Positions 17,622 to 26,403 of a DNA stretch of 64,000 bases are shown here, in pieces. Below the pieces are notes generated by a model, which was not told where the DNA came from, did no database searches, and saw only the letters and a list, made by a program, of their open reading frames with translations. The stretch's first letter is position 1, and the number at the start of each line of letters is the position of its first letter. The translations under genes and the position numbers were made by a program. The DNA lies in assembly GCF_040546025.1 (NCBI RefSeq), contig NZ_JBEPNA010000001.1, positions 62,001 through 126,000 of the forward strand. The letters run 5' to 3'. The stretch comes from Marisediminicola sp040546025. GTDB lineage: Bacteria; Actinomycetota; Actinomycetes; Actinomycetales; Microbacteriaceae.

Positions 17622-18406
17622 CCAAGCCCACCATTCGAGGCACGATCCACGAGGTCGCGGGGGGTGTCGTCCAGCCGCAGACGATCGTGCTCGGGCCCTC
17701 CCTCGGCATGACCGCCTCGCTGTGGGACGGCGCCGTGCCCGCCCTCGCTGAGCACTACCGGGTAGTGCGCTTCGACTTTCCCGGCCACGGCCTGAGCCCA
17801 GTGGCAACCGGGCAGTTCAGCATCGCGGACATCGCCGACGCGGTCATCACGCTCGTGGACTCCGTCGGCGGGGGCCCCTTCTACTACGCCGGCATCTCCC
17901 TCGGCGGCGCCGTGGGCCTCGAGCTCGCGCTCCGCCACCCGGACCGGATGCGGGGACTCGCCGTCATCTGCTCCGGCGCGAAGATCGGCGCCGCCGAGGG
18001 CTGGATCGAGCGGGCCGCCGAGATCCGCGCGAGCGGCACCGGGTCGGTTGTTGCCGGAAGTGCAGACAGGTGGTTTGCCCCCGGATTCTTCGAACGCGAC
18101 CCCGCCGCGGGGTCAGCCGCGCTACGCAGCCTGATCGACGTGGACGACGAGTCGTATGCCCTGTGCTGCGAGGCGCTCGCGGCGTTCGACGTCACCGACG
18201 CCGTGTCCGGCATCCGCGTCAAGACCCTGTGCGTGTCCGGCGAATTCGACCTGCCGACCCCGACGGAGCAACTGCAGGAGCTCGCCGACGCCATCCCCGG
18301 CGCCCGGCACGTGACCATCTCGGGAGTGGCGCACCTGCCCGCACTCGAACGGCCGGACACCGTCGCGGCGCTGCTGCTGCGCGCAATCGAGGTGGCGAAT
18401 GAGTGA
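17618..18406 (+). CDS. pcaD: 3-oxoadipate enol-lactonase (PcaD type)
   Basis: Alpha/beta hydrolase that opens 3-oxoadipate enol-lactone in the beta-ketoadipate pathway. Seen: opening VQPQTIVLGPSLGMTASLWDGAVPAL, FDFPGHGLSP, nucleophile elbow GISLGG (Ser about residue 92), and GVAHLPALERPD with the catalytic His near the end. Length 262 aa is normal. ATG 17618 overlaps the stop of the pcaB remnant; the thiolase start overlaps its end by 8 bases. The pathway genes pcaGH, pcaIJ and a whole pcaB are absent here, so its present role is uncertain. Confidence 0.8.
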   Translation: MTKPTIRGTIHEVAGGVVQPQTIVLGPSLGMTASLWDGAVPALAEHYRVVRFDFPGHGLSPVATGQFSIADIADAVITLVDSVGGGPFYYAGISLGGAVGLELALRHPDRMRGLAVICSGAKIGAAEGWIERAAEIRASGTGSVVAGSADRWFAPGFFERDPAAGSAALRSLIDVDDESYALCCEALAAFDVTDAVSGIRVKTLCVSGEFDLPTPTEQLQELADAIPGARHVTISGVAHLPALERPDTVAALLLRAIEVANE

Positions 18407-19676
18407 CATGCTCCGGCCCGACGCTGGCGACGGAAGGGTCGGCGGCATGAGCGGCCCTCGTACCCTGCGGGAGGTCGTGATCTGCGAGCCGCTGCGCACC
18501 CCGATCGGGCGTTTCGGCGGCATGTTCAGCTCCGTCGCGCCCGCAGATCTCGCGGCGACGGTCATCCGCGCCCTCATCGAGCGGACCGGCATCGACGGCG
18601 CCGTCGTCGACGATGTGATCCTCGGCCAGGGGTACCCGACCGCCGAGGCCGCGTCGGTCGCACGCGTCGCCGCGCTCAACGCCGGACTGCCCGTCACGGT
18701 CGGCGGCATGCAGCTCGACCGACGCTGCGGCTCCGGCCTGCAGGCAGTACTCGACGCCGCGATGCAGATCCAGACCGGCGTCAGCGACCTCGCGATCGCG
18801 GGCGGGGTCGACTCGATGAGCCAGGCACCGTTCTACACGGTCGACTCGCGGTTTGGCGTTACCGGCACCGCCGGCATCCAGCTCCGTGACGCCCTCAGCC
18901 GCGGGCGCGAGACCGCCGGCGGACGCAACTACCCGGTGCCCGGCGGCATGCTCGAGACAGCCGAGAACCTGCGCCGCGAGTACTCGATCGGCCGCGAGGA
19001 GCAGGATGCGCTTGCGCTGCGCTCCCACCAGTGTGCGGTGCGCGCCGTGGCCGAGGGCCGCTTCGACGACGAGATCGTGCCCGTCACCGTGCCCGGCCGC
19101 ACGGGTGCCGTCGTGATCGACGCCGACGAGACGCCCCGAGCCGACTCGAGCCTCGAGGTACTCGCGGGGCTGCGTCCGATCCTGGTCAAGTCGGATGCCG
19201 AGGCGACGGTCACGGCCGGAAACGCGAGCGGCCAGAACGACGCCGCCGCCGCCTGCATCGTGACGACCCCGGAGCGTGCGGCCGAGCTCGGCCTCACCCC
19301 GATCGTGCGGCTCGTCGGCTGGGCACGCTCCGGTGTCGAGCCGTCGCGGATGGGCATCGGACCGGTACCGGCGACCGCGAGAGTGCTCGAACGGGCCGGC
19401 CTGGTGCTCGGCGACATGGACCTCATCGAGCTCAACGAGGCCTTCGCCGTGCAGGTGCTCGCCGTCAGCCGCGAGTGGGGCTTCACCGAGGCTGACTGGG
19501 AGCGCACCAACGTCAACGGATCCGGCATCTCGCTCGGGCATCCGGTCGGGGCCACGGGAGCGCGCATGCTCGCGACGGGATCACGCCAGCTGCAGAGGGA
19601 CGGCGGCCGCTACCTGCTCGAGACGATGTGCATCGGCGGCGGGCAGGGACTCGCGGCGATCTTCGAGCGGGCGTAG
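18399..19676 (+). CDS. pcaF: Thiolase, beta-ketoadipyl-CoA thiolase-like (PcaF type)
   Basis: Cleaves 3-oxoadipyl-CoA to succinyl-CoA and acetyl-CoA, or acts as acetyl-CoA acetyltransferase. Thiolase motifs are complete: nucleophile Cys in RRCGSGLQ (about residue 109), NGSGISLGHPVGATGAR with the His, and the second Cys in CIGGGQG. Start 18399 overlaps pcaD; ATG 18447, preceded by GGAAGG, would give a more usual N-terminus. The pcaD neighbour favours the PcaF role, but sequence motifs alone cannot exclude a general acetoacetyl-CoA thiolase. It ends the cluster. Confidence 0.85.
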   Translation: MSDMLRPDAGDGRVGGMSGPRTLREVVICEPLRTPIGRFGGMFSSVAPADLAATVIRALIERTGIDGAVVDDVILGQGYPTAEAASVARVAALNAGLPVTVGGMQLDRRCGSGLQAVLDAAMQIQTGVSDLAIAGGVDSMSQAPFYTVDSRFGVTGTAGIQLRDALSRGRETAGGRNYPVPGGMLETAENLRREYSIGREEQDALALRSHQCAVRAVAEGRFDDEIVPVTVPGRTGAVVIDADETPRADSSLEVLAGLRPILVKSDAEATVTAGNASGQNDAAAACIVTTPERAAELGLTPIVRLVGWARSGVEPSRMGIGPVPATARVLERAGLVLGDMDLIELNEAFAVQVLAVSREWGFTEADWERTNVNGSGISLGHPVGATGARMLATGSRQLQRDGGRYLLETMCIGGGQGLAAIFERA

Positions 19677-19718
19677 CGGCGGCAAGCGTCCGCGAACCGA
19701 GCTTCCTCGAATCCACGA

Positions 19719-19742
19719 TATGATGAATTTATGAACTCATCA
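19719..19742 (+). promoter_or_regulatory. Promoter -10 box with overlapping TGATGA/TCATCA inverted repeat
   Basis: TATGAT (19719-19724) is a near-consensus -10 box in an AT-rich island. From 19721 to 19742 TGATGA and TCATCA face each other across 10 bases, so the inverted repeat overlaps the -10 box. This fits a repressor site in front of the subunit IV-like gene. No -35 box is clear. Confidence 0.5.
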
Positions 19743-19762
19743 ATAGTTGGGACCGTGGCGCA

Positions 19763-20176
19763 GTGAAGAGCATGAAGACAGTTCTCTACGTGGTCGGCAT
19801 CTGCTTTCTCGTCGTCGACGCCGCCTACCTGATCTGGAGTCTCGCCGACGACAACTTCGAGCTCGTCGGACTGCTGACCATCGGGCTCTCGGGTGTCATG
19901 TGCGTCATGCTGGCGTTCTACTTCGGCCAGGTGCTCCGCGGCGACGGCGCCAATCTCGCCGAGGACCGCCTCGACGCCGAGATCGACGACGGCGATGCCG
20001 AGGCTGGCTTCTTCAGCCCCTGGAGCTGGTGGCCGGTGCTGCTCGGCGGCGCGATCTCAGCCGTCGTGCTCGGCCTGGCGATCAGTCCGTGGATCGCCAT
20101 GTTCTCCCTCCCGCTGCTGCTCATCACGATCATCGGATGGCAGTTCGAGTACTTTCGCGGCAACTTCGCCCACTGA
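19763..20176 (+). CDS. Cytochrome c oxidase subunit IV-like protein (CtaF type)
   Basis: A 137-aa membrane protein with about four membrane segments. It follows the actinobacterial CtaF plan: two helices (about 5-25, 33-55), a loop with GDGANLAEDRLDAEIDDGDAEAGFFSPWSWWP, then two helices and WQFEYFRGNFAH. CtaF normally lies between ctaD and ctaE; here it stands alone with no other oxidase gene, so it is probably a second copy or one separated from its operon. GTG 19763 or ATG 19772 can start it. Confidence 0.75.
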   Translation: MKSMKTVLYVVGICFLVVDAAYLIWSLADDNFELVGLLTIGLSGVMCVMLAFYFGQVLRGDGANLAEDRLDAEIDDGDAEAGFFSPWSWWPVLLGGAISAVVLGLAISPWIAMFSLPLLLITIIGWQFEYFRGNFAH

Positions 20177-20198
20177 GGGCCGACCCGATAGGAAAGAC

Positions 20199-20522
20199 AT
20201 GCAACTGCAACTCTCGATCGATCGGATGATCGACCAGGCCCACGAGGTCGACCCCGGCGGCACCTACAGCATCCTGATCGGCATCGCGCCCGCGACCGAG
20301 CTCGAGTGGGTGCGGGGCAAGAAGGTCTACCGGTGGTGCCAGGTCGTGCAGACGCGCCTCGTACCCAACTACGCGGTCGTGCTCGCCCCCTCGCCGGACA
20401 ACCTGCGCACCAGCGACCTGATCGAGTTCCACGGCCACATCCTCGACGGAGACGTCACCCGACACACGATCCGGCGCGGGGGAGGGGCGGACCTGCCCGA
20501 TGTTGTGGGATTGAGGGGCTGA
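20199..20522 (+). CDS. Hypothetical protein, 107 aa
   Basis: ATG 20199 follows AGGAAAG at good spacing and comes 22 bases after the subunit IV-like gene, so they are likely co-transcribed. The first 85 residues look folded (VVLAPSPDNLRTSDLIEFHGHILDGDVTRHTI). The last residues run into G-rich tandem repeats and may vary between strains. No family recognised; no signal peptide or membrane segment. Confidence 0.5.
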   Translation: MQLQLSIDRMIDQAHEVDPGGTYSILIGIAPATELEWVRGKKVYRWCQVVQTRLVPNYAVVLAPSPDNLRTSDLIEFHGHILDGDVTRHTIRRGGGADLPDVVGLRG

Positions 20523-20592
20523 CCGGCTGAGGGGCTGAAGGGCAGAGGGGCTGAGAGGCTGAAGGGGCGATCGGCTGAGGGGCCGAGCGGAT
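20512..20592. repeat. G-rich imperfect tandem repeat (GGCTGAGG units)
   Basis: About 80 bases built of near-repeats of GGCTGAGG/GGGGCTGA, with TGA in many units. It begins in the last codons of the 107-aa gene and lies before the YdeI-like gene. It looks like replication-slippage DNA; no stem is evident. Confidence 0.7.
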
Positions 20593-20674
20593 GCCGGGGG
20601 CTGGCGGGGTCTGCGCCCGCGGGTAAAATCGTGGCTGATCAGAAGCAGTCTGAACGACCCTCGAGGAGTCGCCG

Positions 20675-21322
<648 letters not shown>

Positions 21323-21427
21323 ACGCATGCCGCCTAACGGCTGCGCGGCATCCGGTCCACCCCTACTCGGCTGGATTGCGTGCGCCTAGGGTCGGTCTCA
21401 CGCACTGATCGCGATAAGGACACTGAC

Positions 21428-21613
21428 ATGCTCTTCGACAAAGAACAGATCATCGACTTCCTCAAGAGCCTCGGCAAGAACGACGAGGCGGCGAGGGCCG
21501 ATTCGGAGCTCCCCGACAAAGTCGACACCGACAAGGATCGGGGCCTGCTCGAGAAGTTCGGGGTCGACCCCAAGGAGGTGCTGGGCCGGCTCGGCCGCTC
21601 GTTCGGACTCTAG
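21428..21613 (+). CDS. Small charged protein, 61 aa
   Basis: ATG 21428 follows AAGGA at good spacing; the GTG at 21380 would add 16 poor residues. The protein is nearly all charged helix (DKEQIIDFLKSLGKNDEAARADSELPDKVD), ending KEVLGRLGRSFGL. No cysteine, no membrane segment. It resembles small conserved actinobacterial proteins of unknown role. Its stop overlaps by 3 bases the stop of the convergent Cys-rich gene. Confidence 0.65.
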   Translation: MLFDKEQIIDFLKSLGKNDEAARADSELPDKVDTDKDRGLLEKFGVDPKEVLGRLGRSFGL

Positions 21614-21774
21614 CGGCCGAAGAGGCGCGCGAAGAAGCCGGGGGTGGGGGCGTCGTTCTGGTGTCCGCGGCAGCGCTGGGCGCTGGAGACTCCGCGCATG
21701 ACCTGATCGACGTGCTGGCCACAGCCTGCCCAGGTCGTCTTTCCGCACTTCTTACAGGTAACCGCTCGGCACAT
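21610..21774 (-). CDS. Cys-rich mini-protein with zinc-ribbon-like motif, 54 aa
   Basis: A 54-residue ORF starting MCRAVTCKKCGKTTWAGCGQ with further Cys and His (HVDQVM, RCRGHQ) and ending FFARLFGR. The CKKCGKTTWAGCG pattern occurs in a conserved family of tiny bacterial proteins of unknown function; the CxxC and later Cys/His suggest metal binding. The start is supported by GAAGGAG upstream and a TATAGT -10 box 32 bases before the ATG. That promoter overlaps a CsoR-like operator. The gene is convergent with the 61-aa gene. Confidence 0.75.
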   Translation of the reverse strand: MCRAVTCKKCGKTTWAGCGQHVDQVMRGVSSAQRCRGHQNDAPTPGFFARLFGR

Positions 21775-21805
21775 TCAGTACTCCTTCGCTGGGTGGATGA
21801 CTTTC

Positions 21806-21824
21806 ACTATACCCATGGGGGTAT
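21806..21824 (-). promoter_or_regulatory. CsoR-like operator over the -10 box of the Cys-rich gene
   Basis: ATACCC-ATGG-GGGTAT (21809-21824) is a perfect 6-bp inverted repeat of the kind bound by CsoR/RcnR-family copper or nickel repressors. The minus-strand -10 box TATAGT (21806-21811) overlaps its right end in the direction of transcription. No csoR or copper gene is in the window; the regulator would be elsewhere. Binding is inferred from the motif. Confidence 0.5.
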
Positions 21825-21953
21825 CTGTTCGCGCAAATCGTTACCACCCGGGGCGACAGATCGGTCTACTGTTGAACTGTCCAGGTGCCGGCGGGGGCCG
21901 TCGCCTGGATCGGCAGCGGGGGCTGCCGTGGCGAACGGCATCCTGGGGGAACA

Positions 21954-23246
21954 GTGACACAGAGGCATCGCGCTCAACTGAGCGTATTTGGGCTCGTCAT
22001 GTCGATTCTGGGGGCAGTGCTCGGTGGTGGATTCGCATCGGAGGCCGCGCACGCGGCCCCATCGGCATCCGTCTCGCTGAGCCAGACCAGCGGGCCTGTC
22101 GGCACCGCCGTGACGGTGACCGGCAGCGGGTTTCCGAAGAAGAAGCAGGGCACGCTGACCGACGGGTGGTCGTCGATGGCGTTCACCACCTCAGCGAGCG
22201 GCTGGTTCTCGGTCACCTGGGTCATCCCCGAGACGACGGCTGCCCTCGTCGCGGCCACCGCGACCGTTGGCACCGTCTCGAGAACCGCCACCTTCACGGT
22301 GACGTTCAGCCCGGTATCTGTCGAGGTGCCGCCGACGCCCGCTCCCGCACCGTCGCCGACCCCGGCGCCCGGCACCGCCCCACAGGTCAGCGCCTCGCTG
22401 CTGCGGTTCGGGGTCACAACCCCGGGAGGTGCCGCGGCGTCCGCGGAACTGGACCACGTCGCATCCGTCGTCGGGGAGGCCCCGTCGATCGTGATGTCGT
22501 ACAAGGACTTCACCCAGCCGGCCCCGATCGCCGAGCTCGATGCCGTCGCGGCCCGCGGCGCAACGAGCATCATCACGTGGGAGCCGTGGCGGTGGGGGAA
22601 CGGAGTGAACCAGCCCGCCTTCACCTCCGACCGCATCGCCGCCGGCGACTTCGACGCCTACCTCTCCAGCTGGGGAACGGCGCTCGCGGCCTGGGGCAAG
22701 CCCGTGACCCTGCGCTACGCGCACGAGGCGAACGGCAACTGGTACCCGTGGGCCGACGCCGCCAACGGCAACTCGCCCGGCGACTACGTGGCGGCCTGGC
22801 GGCATGTGCACGACGTCGTTGCCGCGGCCGGCGCCAGCAACGTCAGCTGGCTGTGGAGTCCGAACGTGCCGTATACCGGGTCGACGCCGCTCACCCAGCT
22901 CTACCCCGGAGCCGGATACGTGAACACGGTCGGCCTCGACGGCTACAACTGGGGCGCGTCCGCGTCGTGGAGCACGTGGACATCTCCGTCGGCCCTGTTC
23001 GGCCCCGGACTGTCGCAGCTGCGCGCGATCGCGCCGGGAACGCCGATCCTGATCGCGGAGACGGCCTCGGCGGAGGCGGGCGGGTCGAAGGCCGACTGGA
23101 ACACCGCGCTCGTCGGCTACCTCGCCGCGCAGCCCGACGTGACCGGATTCGTCTGGTTCCACCACAACAAGGAGACCGACTGGCGCATCGACAGCTCGTC
23201 CGCGTCCGCGGCCGCTCTCGGCGCAGCGCTCGCGGCGCGGGAGTAG
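21954..23246 (+). CDS. Secreted glycoside hydrolase, GH26-like
   Basis: GTG 21954 begins a signal peptide (about residues 1-37, with GLVMSILGAVLGGGFASEAAHA). Then come a beta-sandwich module resembling IPT/fibronectin type repeats (about 40-120), a Pro/Ala linker (PTPAPAPSPTPAPG), and a catalytic domain (about 140-430). RYAHEANGNWYPW carries the likely acid/base Glu (about residue 257), and ILIAETAS the likely nucleophile Glu (about 369). This layout matches GH26 mannanase-type enzymes; the substrate, a plant or microbial beta-glycan, is inferred. It acts outside the cell. The start is preceded by GGGGGAAC. Confidence 0.8.
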   Translation: MTQRHRAQLSVFGLVMSILGAVLGGGFASEAAHAAPSASVSLSQTSGPVGTAVTVTGSGFPKKKQGTLTDGWSSMAFTTSASGWFSVTWVIPETTAALVAATATVGTVSRTATFTVTFSPVSVEVPPTPAPAPSPTPAPGTAPQVSASLLRFGVTTPGGAAASAELDHVASVVGEAPSIVMSYKDFTQPAPIAELDAVAARGATSIITWEPWRWGNGVNQPAFTSDRIAAGDFDAYLSSWGTALAAWGKPVTLRYAHEANGNWYPWADAANGNSPGDYVAAWRHVHDVVAAAGASNVSWLWSPNVPYTGSTPLTQLYPGAGYVNTVGLDGYNWGASASWSTWTSPSALFGPGLSQLRAIAPGTPILIAETASAEAGGSKADWNTALVGYLAAQPDVTGFVWFHHNKETDWRIDSSSASAAALGAALAARE

Positions 23247-23268
23247 CGCCTGCCCGGATAATGGGGGA

Positions 23269-23670
23269 GTGACCGATTCCGAGTGGCGCCTCGCGGCAAC
23301 CGCCCGCTGCCCGTGCCTCAGTGCTCTGCAGTACGGCGAGTGCTGCGGCCCCTTTCACGATGGCTCGGCGTTTGCGCCGACGGCCGAGCGGCTGATGCGC
23401 TCGCGCTACTCCGCCTTCGCTGTCGGCGACGCGGGCTATCTGCTCGCGACCTGGCATCCGAAGACCCGGCCGTCCGAGCTCGAGCTCGATCCGGGCCAGC
23501 GCTGGTATCGGCTCGAGATCGAGGCGACGAGCCGCGGCGGGATGCTCGACACCGAGGGCACCGTGGAGTTCCGGGCGTACTCTCGCGCCGCCGGCACCGC
23601 GAGCGAACAGCATGAGATGAGTCGCTTCGTGCGGGAGGGGCGCCGCTGGGTCTACCTCGACGGAGCGTGA
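23269..23670 (+). CDS. YchJ-family (UPF0225) SEC-C-like protein
   Basis: A 133-aa protein opening with a Cys cluster (CPCLSALQYGECCGPFHDG) like the SEC-C metal-binding motif and continuing with the YchJ domain (PTAERLMRSRYSAFAVGDAGYLLATWHP). Family function is not established. GTG 23269 lies 22 bases after the hydrolase stop. A hairpin follows at 23703. Confidence 0.85.
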   Translation: MTDSEWRLAATARCPCLSALQYGECCGPFHDGSAFAPTAERLMRSRYSAFAVGDAGYLLATWHPKTRPSELELDPGQRWYRLEIEATSRGGMLDTEGTVEFRAYSRAAGTASEQHEMSRFVREGRRWVYLDGA

Positions 23671-23702
23671 GCGGCGGCGGCCGCGGGCCTCGCAGATCGA
23701 GA

Positions 23703-23740
23703 GTCGTGGCGGCGCCTGTTCACAGACCTGCCGCCACGAC
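23703..23740. terminator. Hairpin after the YchJ gene; start of a 349-base gene-free stretch
   Basis: An 11-bp perfect stem (GTCGTGGCGGC and complement) with a 16-base loop. No T tract. The rest of the gap to the kinase gene (23741-24019) holds no ORF I can support; near its end TATGAT (23987-23992) is a good -10 box for the kinase gene. Confidence 0.5.
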
Positions 23741-24019
23741 GATCGAAAGGGAACCCGTTGATCCCCCGCCGTGGCAACCACGTCGGGTCGTGAATGCGGA
23801 TGCCGACGGATACCGCAATCTCCGCATCGAGATCGCAACACCGCGGCACCGTTGGCGGGGGATCGTTCGGGTGCAACACCCGTTAACCATGTTGCGCAGC
23901 ACCGGCGGGCGCGGCCAGTGACAAAGGTCCCGAGCGGGCTGTGCCCGTGCGGGAAGAGCGCGTGCGGCGGCATCCGGAATTCTGCCTATGATTATGCAAA
24001 CAAATGGGAAAAGGACCGC

Positions 24020-25390
24020 ATGGGCGAGCAGTCGGGCAGTGAGATCCGCGGACTTTTGCATGGCCGGTATCGCCTGTTGAAGCTGCTCGGTCAGGGCGGG
24101 ATGGCGAAGGTCTTCCAGGCCCACGACGAGTTTCTCGGACGTGATGTCGCGGTCAAGGTGTTCCGGTCGAATGCCGTCGCCGAGAACGACCTGCGCCGCC
24201 AGAAGGACGAGATCAACGTGCTCGCCGGGCTCAACCACCACAGCCTCGTGACGCTGCTCGATGCCGCCGTCGACAAGACGGTTCCGGCTGAGCCCCGCAT
24301 CTTCTTCGTGATGGAACTCGTCGAGGGCATCGACCTTCGCGAGCGCATCGAGAAGGGCGGGCCCGTCTCGTCGCGCCACATCGCGCAGATCGCCAGCGAC
24401 CTCGCCGAAGGCCTCGAGTTCGTGCACAATCGAGGCATCGTGCACCGCGACATCAAGCCGGCCAACATTCTCATGGTCGACTACGACGACAACGCGACGA
24501 CGGCCCGCGCGCGGCTCACCGACTTCGGGATCGCGCTGCGCGCGGAGTCGACCCACATCTCGGCGGAGAACGCCGTGACCGGTTCGGTCGCCTACATCAG
24601 CCCGGAGCAGGCGCTCGGCGAGCCGATGGGAGCTCCGACCGATATCTACTCGCTCGGCCTCGTGCTGCTCGAGTGCTTCACCGGAAAGCTCGAGTACCCC
24701 GGCCCGGCGGTGCAGTCCGCCGTCGCGCGGCTCATCCGACCCCCGAGCCTCGATGCGGTGCTCTCGCCGGAGTGGCGGGAGGTTCTCGCCGCGATGACGG
24801 CGCGCGAGCCTGCCGATCGACCCGATGCCGGCGAGCTGGTCAAGGCGTTCCGGCAGTTGGTCTCGGCCGAGTCGGGCCGCCACGCCGGCCCGATGGATGC
24901 GCCGAACGAGGCGGGCCGGATGGACGCCGTTCTCCGCTACGACCTGCTCGATACCCCTCCGGACGGCACCTTCGACCGGATCACCGCTGTTGCCGCGCGG
25001 GTGTTCGGTGTGCCCTTCGCGATCGTGAGCGTCGTGGACACCGACCGCGTGTGGTTCAAGTCGAGGCACGGCGTCGATGCGGAGCAGATTGGGCGGGACC
25101 CGGGACTGTGTGCGTCGGCGATCCTGCAAGACGAGCCGTGGATCGTCGAGGATGCCCGTACCGATCCGCGCGCGCTCGCGAACCCACTCGTCGCGGGCGA
25201 GTTCGGGATGCAGTTCTACGCCGGAGTCCCACTGACTACCAGCGACGGCTTCAGCCTCGGCACCCTGTGCGTGATGGACGTCAAGCCGCGCACGGTGACG
25301 GCGGACGAGATCGCAACGCTCGAGGATCTCGCCGCGATGGTGATGCGCGAGCTCAACCTGCGCTGGGAAACGCGGCTCGCGGCCCGGTAG
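24020..25390 (+). CDS. Serine/threonine protein kinase fused to a GAF domain, 456 aa
   Basis: Kinase domain about residues 13-285: Gly loop GQGGMAKV, VAVKVF lysine, catalytic HRDIKPANIL, DFG, and activation-end GSVAYISPEQ. The C-terminal 150 residues form a GAF domain of the free-methionine-reductase/sensor type (RYDLLDTPPDGTFDRITAVAARVFGVP, then VDTDRVWFKSRHG, FYAGVPL, GTLCVMD). There is no membrane segment and no PASTA repeat, unlike PknB, so this is a soluble kinase probably controlled by a ligand of the GAF domain. ATG 24020 follows AAAAGGA. Convergent with the TauE gene. Confidence 0.92.
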   Translation: MGEQSGSEIRGLLHGRYRLLKLLGQGGMAKVFQAHDEFLGRDVAVKVFRSNAVAENDLRRQKDEINVLAGLNHHSLVTLLDAAVDKTVPAEPRIFFVMELVEGIDLRERIEKGGPVSSRHIAQIASDLAEGLEFVHNRGIVHRDIKPANILMVDYDDNATTARARLTDFGIALRAESTHISAENAVTGSVAYISPEQALGEPMGAPTDIYSLGLVLLECFTGKLEYPGPAVQSAVARLIRPPSLDAVLSPEWREVLAAMTAREPADRPDAGELVKAFRQLVSAESGRHAGPMDAPNEAGRMDAVLRYDLLDTPPDGTFDRITAVAARVFGVPFAIVSVVDTDRVWFKSRHGVDAEQIGRDPGLCASAILQDEPWIVEDARTDPRALANPLVAGEFGMQFYAGVPLTTSDGFSLGTLCVMDVKPRTVTADEIATLEDLAAMVMRELNLRWETRLAAR

Positions 25391-25468
25391 CTCAGATCTG
25401 CAGCTCGTCGACAGGGTGACCGGATGTCGCTGAGCCTTGTGCGCGGCCCGCTGGTCCGATGTTGCCGG

Positions 25469-26230
25469 CTAGTTGACGATGAAGTACGCGATGGCGGCGA
25501 GGCCGACGACGACGATCACGATCCGCAGCACAAGCGGGGGGAGGCGCTGGCCGACCCAGCCGCCGATCTGTCCACCGAGGATCGCGCCGATGGCGATCAC
25601 GCCGGCCGCGAGCCAGGCGACTTGCGAGATGAGCACGAACACGATGGCCGCGGCGCCGTTCGCGGTGGCGGCGAGCACGTTCTTATAGGCGTTCGCGCGC
25701 TGCAGTGATCCCGGCAGCAGGATCGACAGGGAGGACAGCAGGATCACGCCCTGGGCTGCCCCGAAGTACCCGCCGTAGACGCCGGTGAGCGCGGTCGTTG
25801 TGAAGAGCGCGACCCGGTTCTTCGGTGCCTCGTCGCGAGCGAGCCGGCGCGCGGCGATCGTGCGCTTGATCCGGGGACCAAATACGACGAGCAGCAGGGC
25901 GAGCACGATGAGCGCTGGCACGACTCCGTCGAACACCTCCGCGGGAAGCTGCAGCAGAAGTAGTGCACCGGCGAGCCCGCCTAACGCGGAGAAGGTCGCA
26001 AGCGCGAGCACCGGCTTGAGTTGTCCTTTGAGCTCTTTGCGGTAGGCGATCGCCCCGCTGATCGAGCCGGGGAAGACGCCGACGTTGTTCGTGACGTTGG
26101 CCAGTACCGGGGGATACCCGAGGGCGAGCAGCACGGGAAACGTGATGAGCGAGCCAGATCCGACCACCGTGTTGATGATCCCGGCGAGGGTGCCCGAGAC
26201 GAACAGCACGACGACCTCGATCCAGCTCAT
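25469..26230 (-). CDS. TauE/SafE-family membrane transporter
   Basis: A 253-aa protein with about 8 membrane segments. Family features: VSGTLAGIINTVVGSGSLITFPVLLALGYPP, ANVTNNVGVFPGSISGA, and the second repeat GVYGGYFGAAQGVILL. These are sulfite/sulfonate or organic anion exporters; the substrate is not clear. ATG 26230 (MSWIEVV) is chosen over 26317 because the earlier 29 residues are polar and would precede the first helix. The region upstream is unusual, see the hairpin and tandem repeats. Confidence 0.9.
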   Translation of the reverse strand: MSWIEVVVLFVSGTLAGIINTVVGSGSLITFPVLLALGYPPVLANVTNNVGVFPGSISGAIAYRKELKGQLKPVLALATFSALGGLAGALLLLQLPAEVFDGVVPALIVLALLLVVFGPRIKRTIAARRLARDEAPKNRVALFTTTALTGVYGGYFGAAQGVILLSSLSILLPGSLQRANAYKNVLAATANGAAAIVFVLISQVAWLAAGVIAIGAILGGQIGGWVGQRLPPLVLRIVIVVVGLAAIAYFIVN

Positions 26231-26365
26231 GCGGCGCTGCCGGGGGCGGATGCTGCGGATGAACTCACGATGGACCCTCTGCTGTGCTGGATGAGTGAGG
26301 GCAGCCGATGCCGTCAATTCTCATCGTGCCACGCGCAGAGCGTGCTGGGGAAATCAGTGCCGAGT

Positions 26366-26403
26366 ACCGGAACCCCGCCGGATCACGGTGGGGTTCCGGT
26401 TTT
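26366..26403 (+). terminator. Plus-strand terminator-like hairpin with no plus-strand gene
   Basis: An 11-bp stem (ACCGGAACCCC and complement) followed by TTTT reads as a rho-independent terminator on the plus strand. The only upstream plus gene is the kinase, 975 bases away, so its role is unclear. The gap 26231-26759 (529 bases) holds this hairpin, the tandem repeats below, and no gene I can support. Confidence 0.6.

Noticed and set aside
23703..23740. Hairpin with CTGTTCAC as a further copy of the dispersed element
   Set aside because: The shared bases are in the loop; the arms are unrelated (GTCGTGGCGGC).
23720..25129. Minus-strand 469-aa ORF over the kinase gene
   Set aside because: Shadow of the kinase gene, which has full kinase and GAF motifs on the plus strand.
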